Of a stretch of 64,000 bases of DNA, positions 34,850-43,850 are shown in pieces. The notes under the pieces were generated by a model, which was not told the DNA's origin, searched no databases, and saw only the letters and a list, made by a program, of their open reading frames with translations. Numbering within the stretch: the stretch's first letter is position 1; each line of letters opens with the position of its first letter. The stretch covers positions 248,001 through 312,000 of the forward strand of contig NZ_CP085335.1 in assembly GCF_020618475.1 (NCBI RefSeq), read 5' to 3'. Both the position numbers and the translations under genes were made by a program. The stretch is from Haladaptatus halobius (lineage in GTDB: Archaea > Halobacteriota > Halobacteria > Halobacteriales > Haladaptataceae).

Positions 34850-35217
34850 GCTGTCCCGCCGTCGAACGCCCGATCTTTCGACTCGGTTCGATGTGTCTCC
34901 GTCGGAGCACTGGACAGCGGCGTCGAGGAACGCCACCCCGAATCTCCGGAGCAGTGCGTTCCGGCCGGCGGAGCCGGTCAGTTTCGTCTCAGAAGTGAAC
35001 GGGCTAACAGTGCCGGCTATCGGATTCGTGTACTCGAATCTCTGTCTCGAAAACGATCACAGGAAAGGGACGTGGTGGTGGCCATCGATTTTTGGTTCGA
35101 TTTTCGAACGTATGGGATCGTGTCGAGATGATTGCCAACCATTAGGCCGTGCTTTTTGGGTATCGGCAACTAGTCTCGGTGATGGTCACACGACCGTGCG
35201 ACCGAGAGTAAAGCACG
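34850..35217. other. Intergenic stretch without a supported gene
   Basis: An open frame from 34893 runs through the stretch, but its product is rich in Cys, Trp and Arg, unlike haloarchaeal proteins, and it overlaps the next gene in another frame. I see no RNA gene here. Confidence 0.45.
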
Positions 35218-35701
35218 ATGCTAAGTCCAGACCCGACAGACGAAAACGACGAACGCGCCGAGTCAGAGGGAGGGGACGACCGGTCGCAGCGACGAGATTC
35301 GGAAATCGACGTCACAGTTGCGGTTCGGGCACTGACTAATCCCGTGAACCAATTTTCGGAGACGGAGGACGCTCGTCCGTCTCACGACCGCGGTCGTCGG
35401 CAACCGACGGAGCGCGGAAGCGATACGAACCGGACGTCGGAATCGGACGACTACCACGTACGGATACATCGATTCGAGGACGAAGTGGTCGTCGTCGGGG
35501 ACGTTCCCGGCGTCGGTGGAGACGAACTGTTCGTCGGACTCGACGAGGAATTTCCCGCGCTCATCGTCGTCGTGAACGAGACCGTCGTCGATCACGTTTC
35601 GCTCCCGGAGAACGTGAAGACGGGTTACCGAGGCGACGCTGAAAAACGGCGTTCTGCACGTCCACCTTCGACCGTCCGGTAACCGCGCAATCGGCGAGTA
35701 A
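35218..35701 (+). pseudogene. GvpH-like / Hsp20-type protein gene with a single-base frameshift
   Basis: The first frame (35218 onward) encodes an acidic disordered N-terminus and then an alpha-crystallin-like core: VRIHRFEDEVVVVGDVPGVG, FPALIVVVNETVVDHVSLP. After GY (35625-35627) it changes into a basic nonsense tail ending at 35682. The +1 frame from 35630 reads EATLKNGVLHVHLRPSG, the conserved last strand with the NGVL motif of Hsp20/GvpH proteins, and ends with TAA at 35699. One extra C at 35628-35629 explains this. GvpH is an accessory gas-vesicle protein, but no other gvp gene is in the window, so a stand-alone GvpH-like chaperone is equally possible. Confidence 0.75.
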
Positions 35702-35812
35702 ACCACCTCGACGGGACTTTTTCGGCCCTGCCAGGCGGTCGGTACTCATGACTCGCGTGCCAACGTCCATCTCGGAAGCCTTATGCGTGTCCCGCTATTT
35801 TGTTTAGAAGCA

Positions 35813-36007
35813 ATGGCGAAAGGAAAAGTTGATTTCTTCAACGACACTGGCGGCTACGGTTTCATCTCGACGGACGACGCGGACGACGACGTATTCTTCC
35901 ACATGGAGGACGTTGGCGGCGACGATCTCGAAGAGGGGCAGGAAATCGAGTTCGATATCGAGCAGGCACCGAAAGGTCCCCGCGCGACGAACGTTACCCG
36001 CCTGTAA
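35813..36007 (+). CDS. cspA: Cold-shock-domain RNA-binding protein
   Basis: A 64-residue single cold-shock domain that binds single-stranded RNA/DNA and can melt RNA structure. RNP1 is GGYGFIS (with the preceding KGKVDFFND strand) and RNP2 is DDVFFHM. The rest (EEGQEIEFDIEQAPKGPRATNV) completes the OB barrel. The ATG at 35813 gives MAKGKVDFF, the family start. An upstream in-frame extension is not conserved. A TATA-like ttatgcg lies about 32 bases upstream. Confidence 0.95.
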   Translation: MAKGKVDFFNDTGGYGFISTDDADDDVFFHMEDVGGDDLEEGQEIEFDIEQAPKGPRATNVTRL

Positions 36008-36053
36008 GTAGCTCGAACTACTCGCTACTTCGGTAGCAGAAACGAATCCAATT

Positions 36054-36182
36054 TTACTTAGAGCCGATTAACGGAGCGTAGCCGCCGGTTTCCTCCAGCA
36101 CCGCTTTTCTCCGCTCACGGGTCTCGTGGCCGCTTTCTGCGTTTCTCTCCTCACTGTCGGGTACCGACCGCGGACGTGGCAC
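36054..36182 (-). CDS. Possible short CDS (42 residues)
   Basis: A GTG-started frame whose end reads RERRKAVLEETGGYAPLIGSK. The regular GC-rich third positions and the ordered C-terminal motif suggest coding, but the N-terminus is uncertain and the product is mostly polar. It converges with cspA. No family is recognised. Confidence 0.3.
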   Translation of the reverse strand: MPRPRSVPDSEERNAESGHETRERRKAVLEETGGYAPLIGSK

Positions 36183-36240
36183 GTCAACGGCGATATTCTG
36201 TCGGGCGACGTGACGGGGTGAGACGCTCCGGAGGAGTGAG

Positions 36241-36867
36241 TCACTTGGATTCGCTCCTCGACAGTCGCGCGACGAGCGAGTCTATCGTGCCAGAGAGCAC
36301 GCCGGTTCCGAACAGCGTGACGAGAATTGCTCCAGCGACGTCGAAGATGAGGTCGACGATAGTATCTTCGAGCCCGTACTGGATGAGTACAGGCTCAATT
36401 CCGACGACGCTGGCGAACCCCCGCACGGTGAACTCCAACACTTCCCAGACGACGCCGAACGCGAGCGTGAAGAGGAGGACGTAGACGAACATGAACTGCG
36501 GCGGGAAGTGAACCGCGTCGGAGTGTTCGTCGAACGCCACCGCCGTCGCGTAGCCGACGCCCGCGACGAGCGTGGCGGAGAGCGTGTGCGTCAGGTGGTC
36601 CCACCACCAGACCACGTCGTAGAGACCGAGCATCCCGACCGCGTGGAAGAAGACGGCGGCGGTGATCCAGAGCGTCAGCGCAGGGTCGAGCGCGAGGCGG
36701 TAGTCGCGCTTTAGCACCGCGGGAAGGACGGTCACGCCGAGCGCGAAGACGCCGTTCACCAACACGCCGACGTTCCGGGTCACGAGACCGACAAAGACGA
36801 CGCTCACGATCGCGAGTTGCATCCCTCGCACCACGTATCGCGAATGGTCGTCGATCGTCTCTCCCAT
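36241..36867 (-). CDS. YjdF/DUF2238-like integral membrane protein
   Basis: A 208-residue membrane protein with about six spans. The central motif YDVVWWWDHLTHTLSATLVAG, with Asp and two His in a membrane-adjacent position, and the later FGVVWEVLEF are typical of the DUF2238/YjdF-type family, whose function is unknown. The C-terminus is short and cytoplasmic. The start is the ATG at 36867. It diverges from the DUF457-type hydrolase gene. Confidence 0.78.
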   Translation of the reverse strand: MGETIDDHSRYVVRGMQLAIVSVVFVGLVTRNVGVLVNGVFALGVTVLPAVLKRDYRLALDPALTLWITAAVFFHAVGMLGLYDVVWWWDHLTHTLSATLVAGVGYATAVAFDEHSDAVHFPPQFMFVYVLLFTLAFGVVWEVLEFTVRGFASVVGIEPVLIQYGLEDTIVDLIFDVAGAILVTLFGTGVLSGTIDSLVARLSRSESK

Positions 36868-37027
36868 TCCATCGAACGTACGGGCCGAAGGGAATTAACG
36901 GTCGCTCTCGTGGTGCACCTCGTTCCCGTGCGCTTCGACGACCGTTCGCTCCATCGCTCCTTGACGAACGTTCGTTCTTGCGCTCTCCGACAAGGGTTTA
37001 CGTGAATCTCGCCTATCGGTGAGCACA

Positions 37028-37639
37028 ATGATGGCAACCACGCACGCTCTTCTCGGCGTGCTCATCGGGAGTGCGGCGCTGTTCGTCGCACCGGAGTTCG
37101 CCCCCGTCGCGGTTGCGGCGGGGCTGGTCGGCGGTCTGTTCCCCGACCTCGACCTCTACGCCGGCCATCGGAAGACGCTCCACTTTCCCGTTTACTACTC
37201 GATGGCGACGGTGGCGGTGCTCGCGGTCGCGGCGCTCGTCCCGACTGCGCCGACGGTCGCACTCGGGGTCTTTCTTCTCTCCGCGGCGGTTCACTCTGTG
37301 TCCGACGCCTTCGGCGGCGGACTGGAGTTGAAGCCGTGGCTCGGCGAATCGGATCGGGCGGTGTACGACCACTTCCGCGACCAGTGGATTCGCCCCCGGC
37401 GGTGGGTTCGGTACGACGGCGCGCCGGAGGACTTCGCGCTCGGATTCTTCTTCGCACTCCCGAGCCTCATCCTCCACGAGGGAACGGTTCAGACGCTCGT
37501 GGTGGTCGCGGTTCTCGTCTCGGGCGTCTACTCCCTGTTCCGCAAGCGCCTCGTGCTCGCGGCGGAGTGGTTGGTCGACCGAATACCCACCTCGATATTG
37601 GCCTACGTTCCGGAGCGATTCGTCCGAGACCTCGTGTAG
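37028..37639 (+). CDS. YdjM/DUF457-type membrane-bound putative metal-dependent hydrolase
   Basis: A 203-residue protein with about four hydrophobic segments. The family signature is present: THALLG near the N-terminus, LFPDLDL (metal-binding Asp pair) and [12 protein letters not shown]. The distal SVSDAFGGG block carries another conserved Asp. Such proteins are thought to be membrane hydrolases, but no substrate is proven. The ATG at 37028 is used. A GTG at 37019 and the adjacent ATG at 37031 are alternatives. Confidence 0.82.
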   Translation: MMATTHALLGVLIGSAALFVAPEFAPVAVAAGLVGGLFPDLDLYAGHRKTLHFPVYYSMATVAVLAVAALVPTAPTVALGVFLLSAAVHSVSDAFGGGLELKPWLGESDRAVYDHFRDQWIRPRRWVRYDGAPEDFALGFFFALPSLILHEGTVQTLVVVAVLVSGVYSLFRKRLVLAAEWLVDRIPTSILAYVPERFVRDLV

Positions 37640-37700
37640 AAGGTCGAACGCGCTTCGAAGGGTTTATTCACGGCCTGACCATCAGACTTCAGTAGTAACC

Positions 37701-38231
37701 ATGTCCGACAAACCTGCCTCGATGTACCGGGCCATCAACAAGCCCGCGTACACGCGACGCGAGTATATCACGGGTATCCCGGGTTCGAAGATCGCACAGT
37801 ACAAGATGGGTAACGTGGAGAGCGACGAGGACGACTACCCCGTCCAGATTTCACTCGTCGTCGAAGAGGAGTGCCAAATCCGCCACGGCGCGCTGGAGGC
37901 CTCCCGCCTCTCCGCCAACCGCTTCCTGCTCAAGCAGTTGGGACAGGAGAACTACAAGATGATCCTCCGCAAGTTCCCCCACCACGTTCTGCGCGAGAAC
38001 AAGCAGGCGACGGGTGCGGGTGCAGACCGTGTCTCCGACGGAATGCGACAGGCGTTCGGGAAGCCGGTCGGCACCGCCGCGCGGATTCAGACGGGCGAGC
38101 GCGTGTTCACCGCGTGGTGTAACGTCGACGACGCGACCGTCGTGAAAGACGCGCTCCGCCGCGCGTACAACAAGATATCCCCGCCGTGCAAAATCGTCGT
38201 CGAGCGCGGTCAGGAGAAGCTGGTCAGCTAA
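37701..38231 (+). CDS. rpl10e: Large-subunit ribosomal protein L10e (uL16)
   Basis: A 176-residue ribosomal protein of the uL16/L10e family, which contacts the A-site tRNA near the peptidyl-transferase centre. The conserved start [31 protein letters not shown], the core [17 protein letters not shown] and [11 protein letters not shown] are all present. The length is normal. It is monocistronic, as usual in haloarchaea, with TATA-like gtttattca about 35 bases upstream of the ATG. Confidence 0.97.
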   Translation: MSDKPASMYRAINKPAYTRREYITGIPGSKIAQYKMGNVESDEDDYPVQISLVVEEECQIRHGALEASRLSANRFLLKQLGQENYKMILRKFPHHVLRENKQATGAGADRVSDGMRQAFGKPVGTAARIQTGERVFTAWCNVDDATVVKDALRRAYNKISPPCKIVVERGQEKLVS

Positions 38232-38354
38232 AACGGACTCGTTTTTTCGGCGTGGTTGGGTTTCCGCAGAGCGATAGCGACGTGGACTACGGGGGTCAGA
38301 GATTCGCCTCCCGACTACACATCTTTTTACGGGCTGCCGCGGAACCCCCGTCCG

Positions 38355-39221
38355 ATGCTGAACCTCGCGGTCGCGTACAAACAGGAGTCGTTCGCGCGCA
38401 TGCGCGACCCCTTCGCGGAGCGCGAAATCCGAGTTCGACACGTCCCGAGCGAGGCTCGAACCTTTGACCTCGCCGACCCGCAGTGGGGCCCCGACGAGTT
38501 CGACGTCGGCTTCGTCTACCCCTCCCGAGCAATGGAAGGCGGCGTGGTGGACGCCCTGCTCTCGGTGCCGTGGGTGAACGATCGCGAGGCGGTGCTCACC
38601 TCGCGCAACAAGGGCGGCGTCGTCGCCCAGCTCGGGCGAGCGGAGCTTCCGGTTCCGAAGACGGTCGCGGTCTCGAATCCGGTCGATGAGAGCGACCTAC
38701 GGGCAGTCTTCGCGCGGTTCGACCCCCCGGTCGTGGTGAAGCCCAACTCGACCACGCGCGGGACGGGTATCGCCAAGGTCGGCGACCTCGATTCCTTCCT
38801 CGGCGTCGTCGACTACCTGAACCTCGTCCACGACTACCGAGCGACAGGCGATAAATCGTTCCTCGTACAGGAGTTTCTCCCCGGCGCGACCGACTACCGC
38901 GCGATGGTCGTGGACGGCGAGTACGTCGGCGCGGTCGAACGCCGACTGCCGGACGACGCGCTCGCCGACGGTCGGTGGAAACACAACGTCCATCGGGGTG
39001 CGGAGGCGCGCGGGAGTACTCTCTCGAAAGAACACAGAGAACTCGCGGAGCGGACTGCGGAGGTGTTGGAGATACCCTTCCTCGGCGTCGACTTGCTCGA
39101 TACCGGCGACCGGGTCGTGGTGAACGAAACGAACGCCCGGCCGACGATCGACGCGGAGACGAAGTACGAAGATGGCTTTTACGACCGTCTCGCCGAACTC
39201 ATCCGGGCTACTCGACGTTGA
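38355..39221 (+). CDS. RimK-like ATP-grasp ligase
   Basis: A 288-residue cytoplasmic ATP-grasp enzyme forming amide or peptide bonds through acyl-phosphate. The Gly-rich ATP-binding loop region KPNSTTRGTGIAKV, the adenine-binding segment FLVQEFLPGATDYRAMVV and the Mg-ligand block VVVNETNARPTIDAE are intact. Relatives act on ribosomal protein S6, coenzyme F420 or lysine/glutamate biosynthesis. The substrate here cannot be told. The ATG at 38355 is the start. The 3' end overlaps the convergent hsp20 gene by 14 bases. Confidence 0.87.
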   Translation: MLNLAVAYKQESFARMRDPFAEREIRVRHVPSEARTFDLADPQWGPDEFDVGFVYPSRAMEGGVVDALLSVPWVNDREAVLTSRNKGGVVAQLGRAELPVPKTVAVSNPVDESDLRAVFARFDPPVVVKPNSTTRGTGIAKVGDLDSFLGVVDYLNLVHDYRATGDKSFLVQEFLPGATDYRAMVVDGEYVGAVERRLPDDALADGRWKHNVHRGAEARGSTLSKEHRELAERTAEVLEIPFLGVDLLDTGDRVVVNETNARPTIDAETKYEDGFYDRLAELIRATRR

Positions 39222-39597
39222 TGTTCGCCGACTCGTCCGTCTTCTCCAGCGTGACTTCGAGGATGCCGTTGTTGTAGGTCGCTTTCGCGGAGCGTTCGTC
39301 CACGCGCGCCGGGAGCGAGATGCGTTCGTCGTACTCGCGGTGGTCGCTGACGGCGCTGATGGTCAGCATCTCGCCGTCGCACTTGAGGTTGATGTCGCTT
39401 TTCTCGACGCCGGGGAGGTCGGCGATGACGCGAATCGTCTCATCGTCTTCGTGGATGTCGATGTGAGTCTCCGAACCGAAGCCCGACGTGCCGGTGTCGA
39501 CCCCCATGTCGACGTTCCCGCCCATCATATCGTTCATCATGCGCTCGATTTCGCGGAAGAGATCGTCGAAGGGGTCGTCGCGGTCGTCTCGTCGCAT
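39208..39597 (-). CDS. Small heat-shock protein, Hsp20/alpha-crystallin family
   Basis: A 129-residue ATP-independent holdase chaperone. The N-terminal helix (DDPFDDLFREIERMMNDMM) is typical of haloarchaeal Hsp20. The alpha-crystallin core follows (ETHIDIHEDDETIRVIADLPGVEKSDI) with the conserved last-strand signature YNNGILEVTL. The ATG at 39597 gives MRRDDRDDPF. An upstream ATG would add 29 residues that are not family-like. It overlaps the end of the RimK-like gene. Confidence 0.93.
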   Translation of the reverse strand: MRRDDRDDPFDDLFREIERMMNDMMGGNVDMGVDTGTSGFGSETHIDIHEDDETIRVIADLPGVEKSDINLKCDGEMLTISAVSDHREYDERISLPARVDERSAKATYNNGILEVTLEKTDESANINVE

Positions 39598-39765
39598 ACC
39601 CGAGAGTAAGCCCTTGCCGGGGAAAAGGTTTTGGACGTTCACCGAACGCGCCGCTTCCGTGAGGTCAGAAATCACCGGGTTCACGTTCGAAACGCTTGGT
39701 TCGTCGATTCGATGCGCGTCGCGCCGACCGACGCGAAAAAATAGAATGAGGTGTCAGATTCACGA

Positions 39766-39970
39766 CTAGTACTGCTCCTGCTGGTTCTCGTTTTCGGCTT
39801 CCGAGTAGGCGACCTGAGCGTTGCTGTTGCTCTGGGAGCTAGCCTGGACGGCCGACGCGTCGCCTTTGTAGTACGAGACGGCGGTGTTGTCGTCCTGAAC
39901 GTTGATGTTCGCTGTATCACATCCTGCTCTTGATCCACGTCGGACTCAGCGTACTGCCAGCTATTCCTGT
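39766..39970 (-). pseudogene. C-terminal fragment of a Gln/Asn-rich repeat protein, frameshifted
   Basis: The last frame encodes NINVQDDNTAVSYYKGD, then VQASSQSNSNAQVAYSEAEN, and ends EQY before TAG. Upstream, another frame encodes WQYAESDVDQEQDVIQ. Inserting one base at about 39911-39912 joins them as DVIQANINVQ, a pattern with alternating polar and aliphatic residues (xNxNVQ). No start or signal peptide is found, and coding fades out near 39970. It looks like the tail of a secreted or surface Q/N-rich protein. Confidence 0.5.
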
Positions 39971-40110
39971 TTCTTCCACCACGGTGTGTATGCCACGGCC
40001 GTACTCGCGAAGCCGACGGCGAACAGATTCCCACGATGGTCGCCGCTCACGGGGAATGGGGCAGTTCGTACGGTACCGTTGGGTCGAAAAGGTCGAATCG
40101 AACGCCCGGT

Positions 40111-41124
40111 TCAGAAGCTGATGCCGAGCGCGTCGTTCGTCGTCTCGACGCTCTCGCGGGCGTCCGCGGCGTTCGTCACGGCGCGAATCGCGTCCACGTT
40201 TTCGGGAACCACGTCGCTCTCCTGGTGGATGGCTTGGAAGAGGTAGAGGTCGTTGTCCTCCATCGAGATCGACTCGCCCCAGACGCAGTTCTCCCAGAAG
40301 TCGGCACGCGGCCTGCCCCTGTCCATGGCGAACTCCTTGAGTTTGCCGGCGCCGTCGATGTCCATGTGCTCGGGGACGACGAACAGGCGCGACTGGCTTT
40401 CGAGCAGTTCGCGCACCTCCTCGGCGCCCGGTTCGGCTTCGAGCGAGACGTTGATGCTGTGCATGTGCATCAGCGTCGCCGGAACCTTCAGCCCGAGCGT
40501 GTCGATGGCGAGGTCGGGGAAAATGGTCTTCACGTCCGGTCCGTGGTGCGACGGCAGCGAAATCGGGTTCGGCAGGATATCATTGATGGGGCCGCGGCCC
40601 GACTGGGCCGGGTCGCCGCCGCGTCGGACGAGGGTCGCCCGAACCTTCTCGACGCCGTATTCCTCGCGAAGTGGCGCGATGAGCCGCGAGAGTCCGGTCG
40701 TGTTACAGGAGACGACGCGGACGTGCCGTGCGCCCACCGCGTCCTCGAAGTTGGCGCGAGCATTGAAACTCACGTCGCCCACGTCGGCGGATTCGCCGCC
40801 CTGATACAGCGCGGGCGTGTCGTGCTCGTCGTACAGCGATTTGTTCTCGGCGCCGATTCCGGAGGGACAGGCGTCCACGACCACGTCGGCCTGTTCGACC
40901 ATTTCGTCTACCATCCCGGTGAGTTCGATTCCCGCGTCGTCGAACCGCTCCGCCCGCTCCTCGATGGCGGCGTAGAGCGAATACCCGTTCTCGATAGCTC
41001 CCTCGGCCTCAAAGTTGGGTCGGGTCTTCGCAACACCAACGACCTCCATATCCGGTTGCGCGCGGACGGCGTCAGCGACTCGCTTCCCGATTGTCCCGTA
41101 CCCGTTAATGCCGACCTGTAGCAT
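40111..41124 (-). CDS. gap: Glyceraldehyde-3-phosphate dehydrogenase, archaeal type II
   Basis: A 337-residue phosphorylating GAPDH acting in gluconeogenesis/glycolysis. The N-terminal Rossmann motif is [17 protein letters not shown], the catalytic nucleophile is Cys140 in [11 protein letters not shown], and the archaeal type II segments [21 protein letters not shown] and [13 protein letters not shown] are intact. The length is normal. The ATG at 41124 is the family start, and a long upstream extension in frame is not conserved. It diverges from the M29-like gene across a 121-base promoter region. Confidence 0.96.
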   Translation of the reverse strand: MLQVGINGYGTIGKRVADAVRAQPDMEVVGVAKTRPNFEAEGAIENGYSLYAAIEERAERFDDAGIELTGMVDEMVEQADVVVDACPSGIGAENKSLYDEHDTPALYQGGESADVGDVSFNARANFEDAVGARHVRVVSCNTTGLSRLIAPLREEYGVEKVRATLVRRGGDPAQSGRGPINDILPNPISLPSHHGPDVKTIFPDLAIDTLGLKVPATLMHMHSINVSLEAEPGAEEVRELLESQSRLFVVPEHMDIDGAGKLKEFAMDRGRPRADFWENCVWGESISMEDNDLYLFQAIHQESDVVPENVDAIRAVTNAADARESVETTNDALGISF

Positions 41125-41245
41125 GTGTGTCTGGCTCCAACGCCCGCCACCAAAACGGTTTCGAGCTGTTTCGACGGAAAACAACTCTCCTGCGAGTAAG
41201 TCGCTAAAGGGAACATCTAACCACCCCCGAGCGCAAGCTTCGACC

Positions 41246-42190
41246 ATGAGTTTGGACGACGCGGCGCGAACCGCCGTCGAACAGTGTATGGCGCTCCAAC
41301 CGGATGAAACCTGCGCGGTCATCACCGACGATAAGCGGTGGGACATCGGCAAGGCGCTGTACGACGCCGCCTACGAGGTAACGAACGAAGTGGTCATCGC
41401 GCGCTATCCGGTCGGCAACCAGCACGGCGAGGAACCCCCCACCCCCGTCGCCGCCGCGATGGCCGGCGCGGACGTGGTGCTCGCCCCGACGACCAAGAGT
41501 CTCAGCCACACCCGCGCACGCGGAAAAGCGAACGAGGCGGGTGCACGAGCCGCGACCCTCCCCGGCATCACGGAGGAAGTGATGGTCACCGGCCTCGCCG
41601 CCGACTACGAGACCATCGGCGCACACTGCCGAGACGTGCTCGAACAGGCCGAGGGCGCGGACGAAATCCGCGTTACCACCGAGAAAGGAACCGACATCAC
41701 CTTCGAACCCGGCGACCGGAAGTGGTACGACGACACCGGTCTCTGCCACGACCCCGGCGACTTCACCAACCTTCCCGCGGGAGAGGTGTTCGTCAGCCCC
41801 GAGAACGCGAACGGTCGCTACGTCGTCGACGGAACGATGCGCCCTCACGGCCTGCTCGACGAGGGGCAGACCCTCGGATTTGAAGTCGAAGACGGCTACG
41901 TCACGGAAATCAGCGACGACGACATCCGCGAGCAGGTCGAGACCGGCGCGGAAGAAGTTGGGCGAGACGCGTACAATCTCGCCGAACTTGGCATCGGGAC
42001 GAACGTCGCCGTCACCGAACTCGTCGGCTCCGTCCTGCTGGACGAGAAGGCGGGCGGCACCGTCCACATCGCCATCGGCGACGACGCAGGAATCGGCGGC
42101 GACACGGACGCTCCGCTCCACCTTGACGGTATCATTCGGGAACCGACCGTCTACGCGGATGGTGAGGAAGTTGAACTGCCACAGCCCTGA
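41246..42190 (+). CDS. M29-like aminopeptidase (leucyl aminopeptidase family)
   Basis: A 314-residue cytoplasmic protein of the AmpS/AmpT-related, M29-like metallopeptidase group. Family features are [22 protein letters not shown] at the N-terminus, the block [20 protein letters not shown], the central [22 protein letters not shown] with its Glu, and the C-terminal ELGIGTNV with [12 protein letters not shown]. These contain the expected Glu/His/Asp metal ligands, although not all can be placed without structure. Broad aminopeptidase activity is inferred from family. The ATG at 41246 is used. Confidence 0.83.
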   Translation: MSLDDAARTAVEQCMALQPDETCAVITDDKRWDIGKALYDAAYEVTNEVVIARYPVGNQHGEEPPTPVAAAMAGADVVLAPTTKSLSHTRARGKANEAGARAATLPGITEEVMVTGLAADYETIGAHCRDVLEQAEGADEIRVTTEKGTDITFEPGDRKWYDDTGLCHDPGDFTNLPAGEVFVSPENANGRYVVDGTMRPHGLLDEGQTLGFEVEDGYVTEISDDDIREQVETGAEEVGRDAYNLAELGIGTNVAVTELVGSVLLDEKAGGTVHIAIGDDAGIGGDTDAPLHLDGIIREPTVYADGEEVELPQP

Positions 42191-42213
42191 ACCCTTATCG
42201 AATCCTCCACTGA

Positions 42214-42546
42214 ATGACACTCGTCCACGGAACCCAAGTTCATGGCGTTGACGTAGACACGGAGACGCGCTGTTCGCACTACGACACCGAGCGAGACGTA
42301 ATTGCGATTCGGTTCCCTTGCTGTGACGAATTCTATCCCTGTTACCGGTGTCACGATGCAGTAGCCGACCATCCCCGAGAAGCGTGGCCCGAAATAAAAC
42401 GAGCTGCGGAGGCGGTGCTGTGCGGTGTCTGCGGTGCCGAACTGATGATTGCCGAGTATCTCGCCTGTAACTCTCAGTGTCCCGAGTGCGATGCAGGATT
42501 CAATCCCGGCTGTGCTGAACACTACGAATTGTACTTCGAGGGCTGA
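42214..42546 (+). CDS. CHY-type zinc-finger protein
   Basis: A 110-residue protein with the complete CHY signature: RCSHYDTERDVIAIRFPCC, YPCYRCHD, LCGVC, then CNSQCPECDAGFNPGC. It can bind about three Zn2+. CHY domains occur in eukaryotic ubiquitin ligases and as stand-alone proteins in bacteria and archaea, including Hot13-like factors. The role here is unknown. It follows the M29-like gene by 23 bases and may be co-transcribed. Confidence 0.9.
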   Translation: MTLVHGTQVHGVDVDTETRCSHYDTERDVIAIRFPCCDEFYPCYRCHDAVADHPREAWPEIKRAAEAVLCGVCGAELMIAEYLACNSQCPECDAGFNPGCAEHYELYFEG

Positions 42547-42632
42547 GTTCGGGTGGTCGCCATTATGAGAAAGGTACAGTGGACGTTTCACCCATCACAA
42601 AAGCATTACTTCGTGTCAACCGAGTGGTCGCC

Positions 42633-43139
42633 ATGAATCGCCGTGCCCTCCTCGCCGAACTCACCGTTCCTCTCGTCGGCGGCGCTGCCATCGTCGCCCG
42701 AAGGCTCGATTATCGCCGCGATAAGAACTTCTCCATTCGAACCGAGCCGCCCATCCCGGGACACTAGTTCGAACTCGTCGGCTTTGATGAACGATACGAT
42801 GAAGAAAACGCACCGGATGACTCTCTTTCTAATCATGCGGAGGCCGAGTTTGATTCATCCGACAACGGTATTCGAATTGCGGGTCGGATTCCGAGCGGCG
42901 GTCGTTCCTGTATGGAAACCGAACTCAAGACGCTTCGGTACGACGAATCGTCCGATACCCTTTCTGTAGCCGTTTTTGACGACTACGTCCACCACGTCAT
43001 CTGCACATTGGAGTTGGGCCCTATCTTGAATGCCGTCTCCGTGAGCTTCGAATCGAATCTCCCATCGCGCGTCGTCGTCAGACACGTCAAGGATGGCAAT
43101 GGTGTCGTCTACGAAAAACCGTTCATTCGACAACGCTGA
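42633..43139 (+). pseudogene. Haloarchaeal exported/lipoprotein-like protein with an in-frame TAG
   Basis: A single frame runs from ATG 42633 to TGA 43137 and is interrupted only by TAG at 42765. The N-terminus has a weak export signal (MNRRALLAELTVPLVGGAAIV) without the lipobox Cys seen in relatives. After the stop the frame continues as an acidic linker and a beta-rich domain (IRIAGRIPSGGRSCMETELKTLRYDES, VHHVICTLELG) with two Cys that could form a disulfide. CAG to TAG is the simplest origin. GC content is lower than in neighbours. A separate 75-residue product from the internal ATG at 42912 is possible but unlikely. Confidence 0.65.
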
Positions 43140-43198
43140 GCCTGAACGCTTCTCCCAACTCCACGCACTTTTACGCTCGCAGTCCGTACCACGATGAT

Positions 43199-43849
43199 AT
43201 GAGCGAAACTGCGGAGCGCGTGGCAGTCCCCTGCCCGTCGTGTTCCCCCGAGTTAGAGACCGTCCACGAGGTGCTCAAACCGAGCGGACAGGCGACGGTT
43301 CGCTGCACCGAGTGCGGCCACGTCCACAAGACGAAGATAGCTGAAGAGAAGACCGAAGAGATCCACGTCGTCGTCTCGCAGGGTGGCGAGTCGTTCAGCG
43401 CGACGGCGGACGTACCGATAGAGGAGACGCTGGCGGTCGGCGAGGAGTTCGTCCTCGAAACCGAGGAGGCCATCTTCGTCGTCCGAATCACGAGCCTCGA
43501 ACAGGACGCAAATCGCCGCGTCGAGGAGTCGGTCGCCGAGGGCGTCGAGACCATCTGGACGCGCGCCGTGGACAACGTCTCGGTCAACGTCACCATCCAC
43601 CCGAACGACGGACGCAGGGACGATTCGCGGAGCGTCACGGTGAACATTCCGGGCGACTACGAGTTCGTCGTCGGCGAGACGGAGGAACTCGCCGACGAGG
43701 AGTTCACCGTCGACGGGATTCTCGTCACCGACGATGCGACGGGCTACAACTTCGACCGACTCGACCACGACGGCGACACCGTCTTCGCCAAGGACGTGAA
43801 GCGAATCTATGCCGAGGACGAGAGTTCGACCGCGTGGTCGGCGTGGTAG
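43199..43849 (+). CDS. Zinc-finger protein of the HVO_0476 type
   Basis: A 216-residue protein with an N-terminal zinc ribbon (CPSC at 12-15, CTEC at about 36-39) and a C-terminal beta-rich domain (residues 50-205: SFSATADVPIEETLAVGEEFVLETEEAIFVV...). It resembles the haloarchaeal HVO_0476 zinc-finger family. The biochemical role is unknown. The TAG stop is one base before the pcm start, so the two are almost certainly co-transcribed, and the pairing may hint at a role in protein quality control. Confidence 0.85.
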   Translation: MSETAERVAVPCPSCSPELETVHEVLKPSGQATVRCTECGHVHKTKIAEEKTEEIHVVVSQGGESFSATADVPIEETLAVGEEFVLETEEAIFVVRITSLEQDANRRVEESVAEGVETIWTRAVDNVSVNVTIHPNDGRRDDSRSVTVNIPGDYEFVVGETEELADEEFTVDGILVTDDATGYNFDRLDHDGDTVFAKDVKRIYAEDESSTAWSAW

Positions 43850-43850
43850 C

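Noticed and set aside
34893..35339. Rightward open frame in the gap after the aldo/keto reductase
   Set aside because: The product is rich in Trp, Cys and Arg and lacks acidic bias, and it overlaps the GvpH-like gene in another frame.
3587..42767. Recurrent in-frame TAG/TGA (3587, 4304, 4835, 42765) as programmed recoding, for example pyrrolysine
   Set aside because: One of the stops is TGA, no pylT- or pylS-like gene is visible, haloarchaea normally lack this system, and the affected genes also miss key domains or residues. Decay explains the data better.
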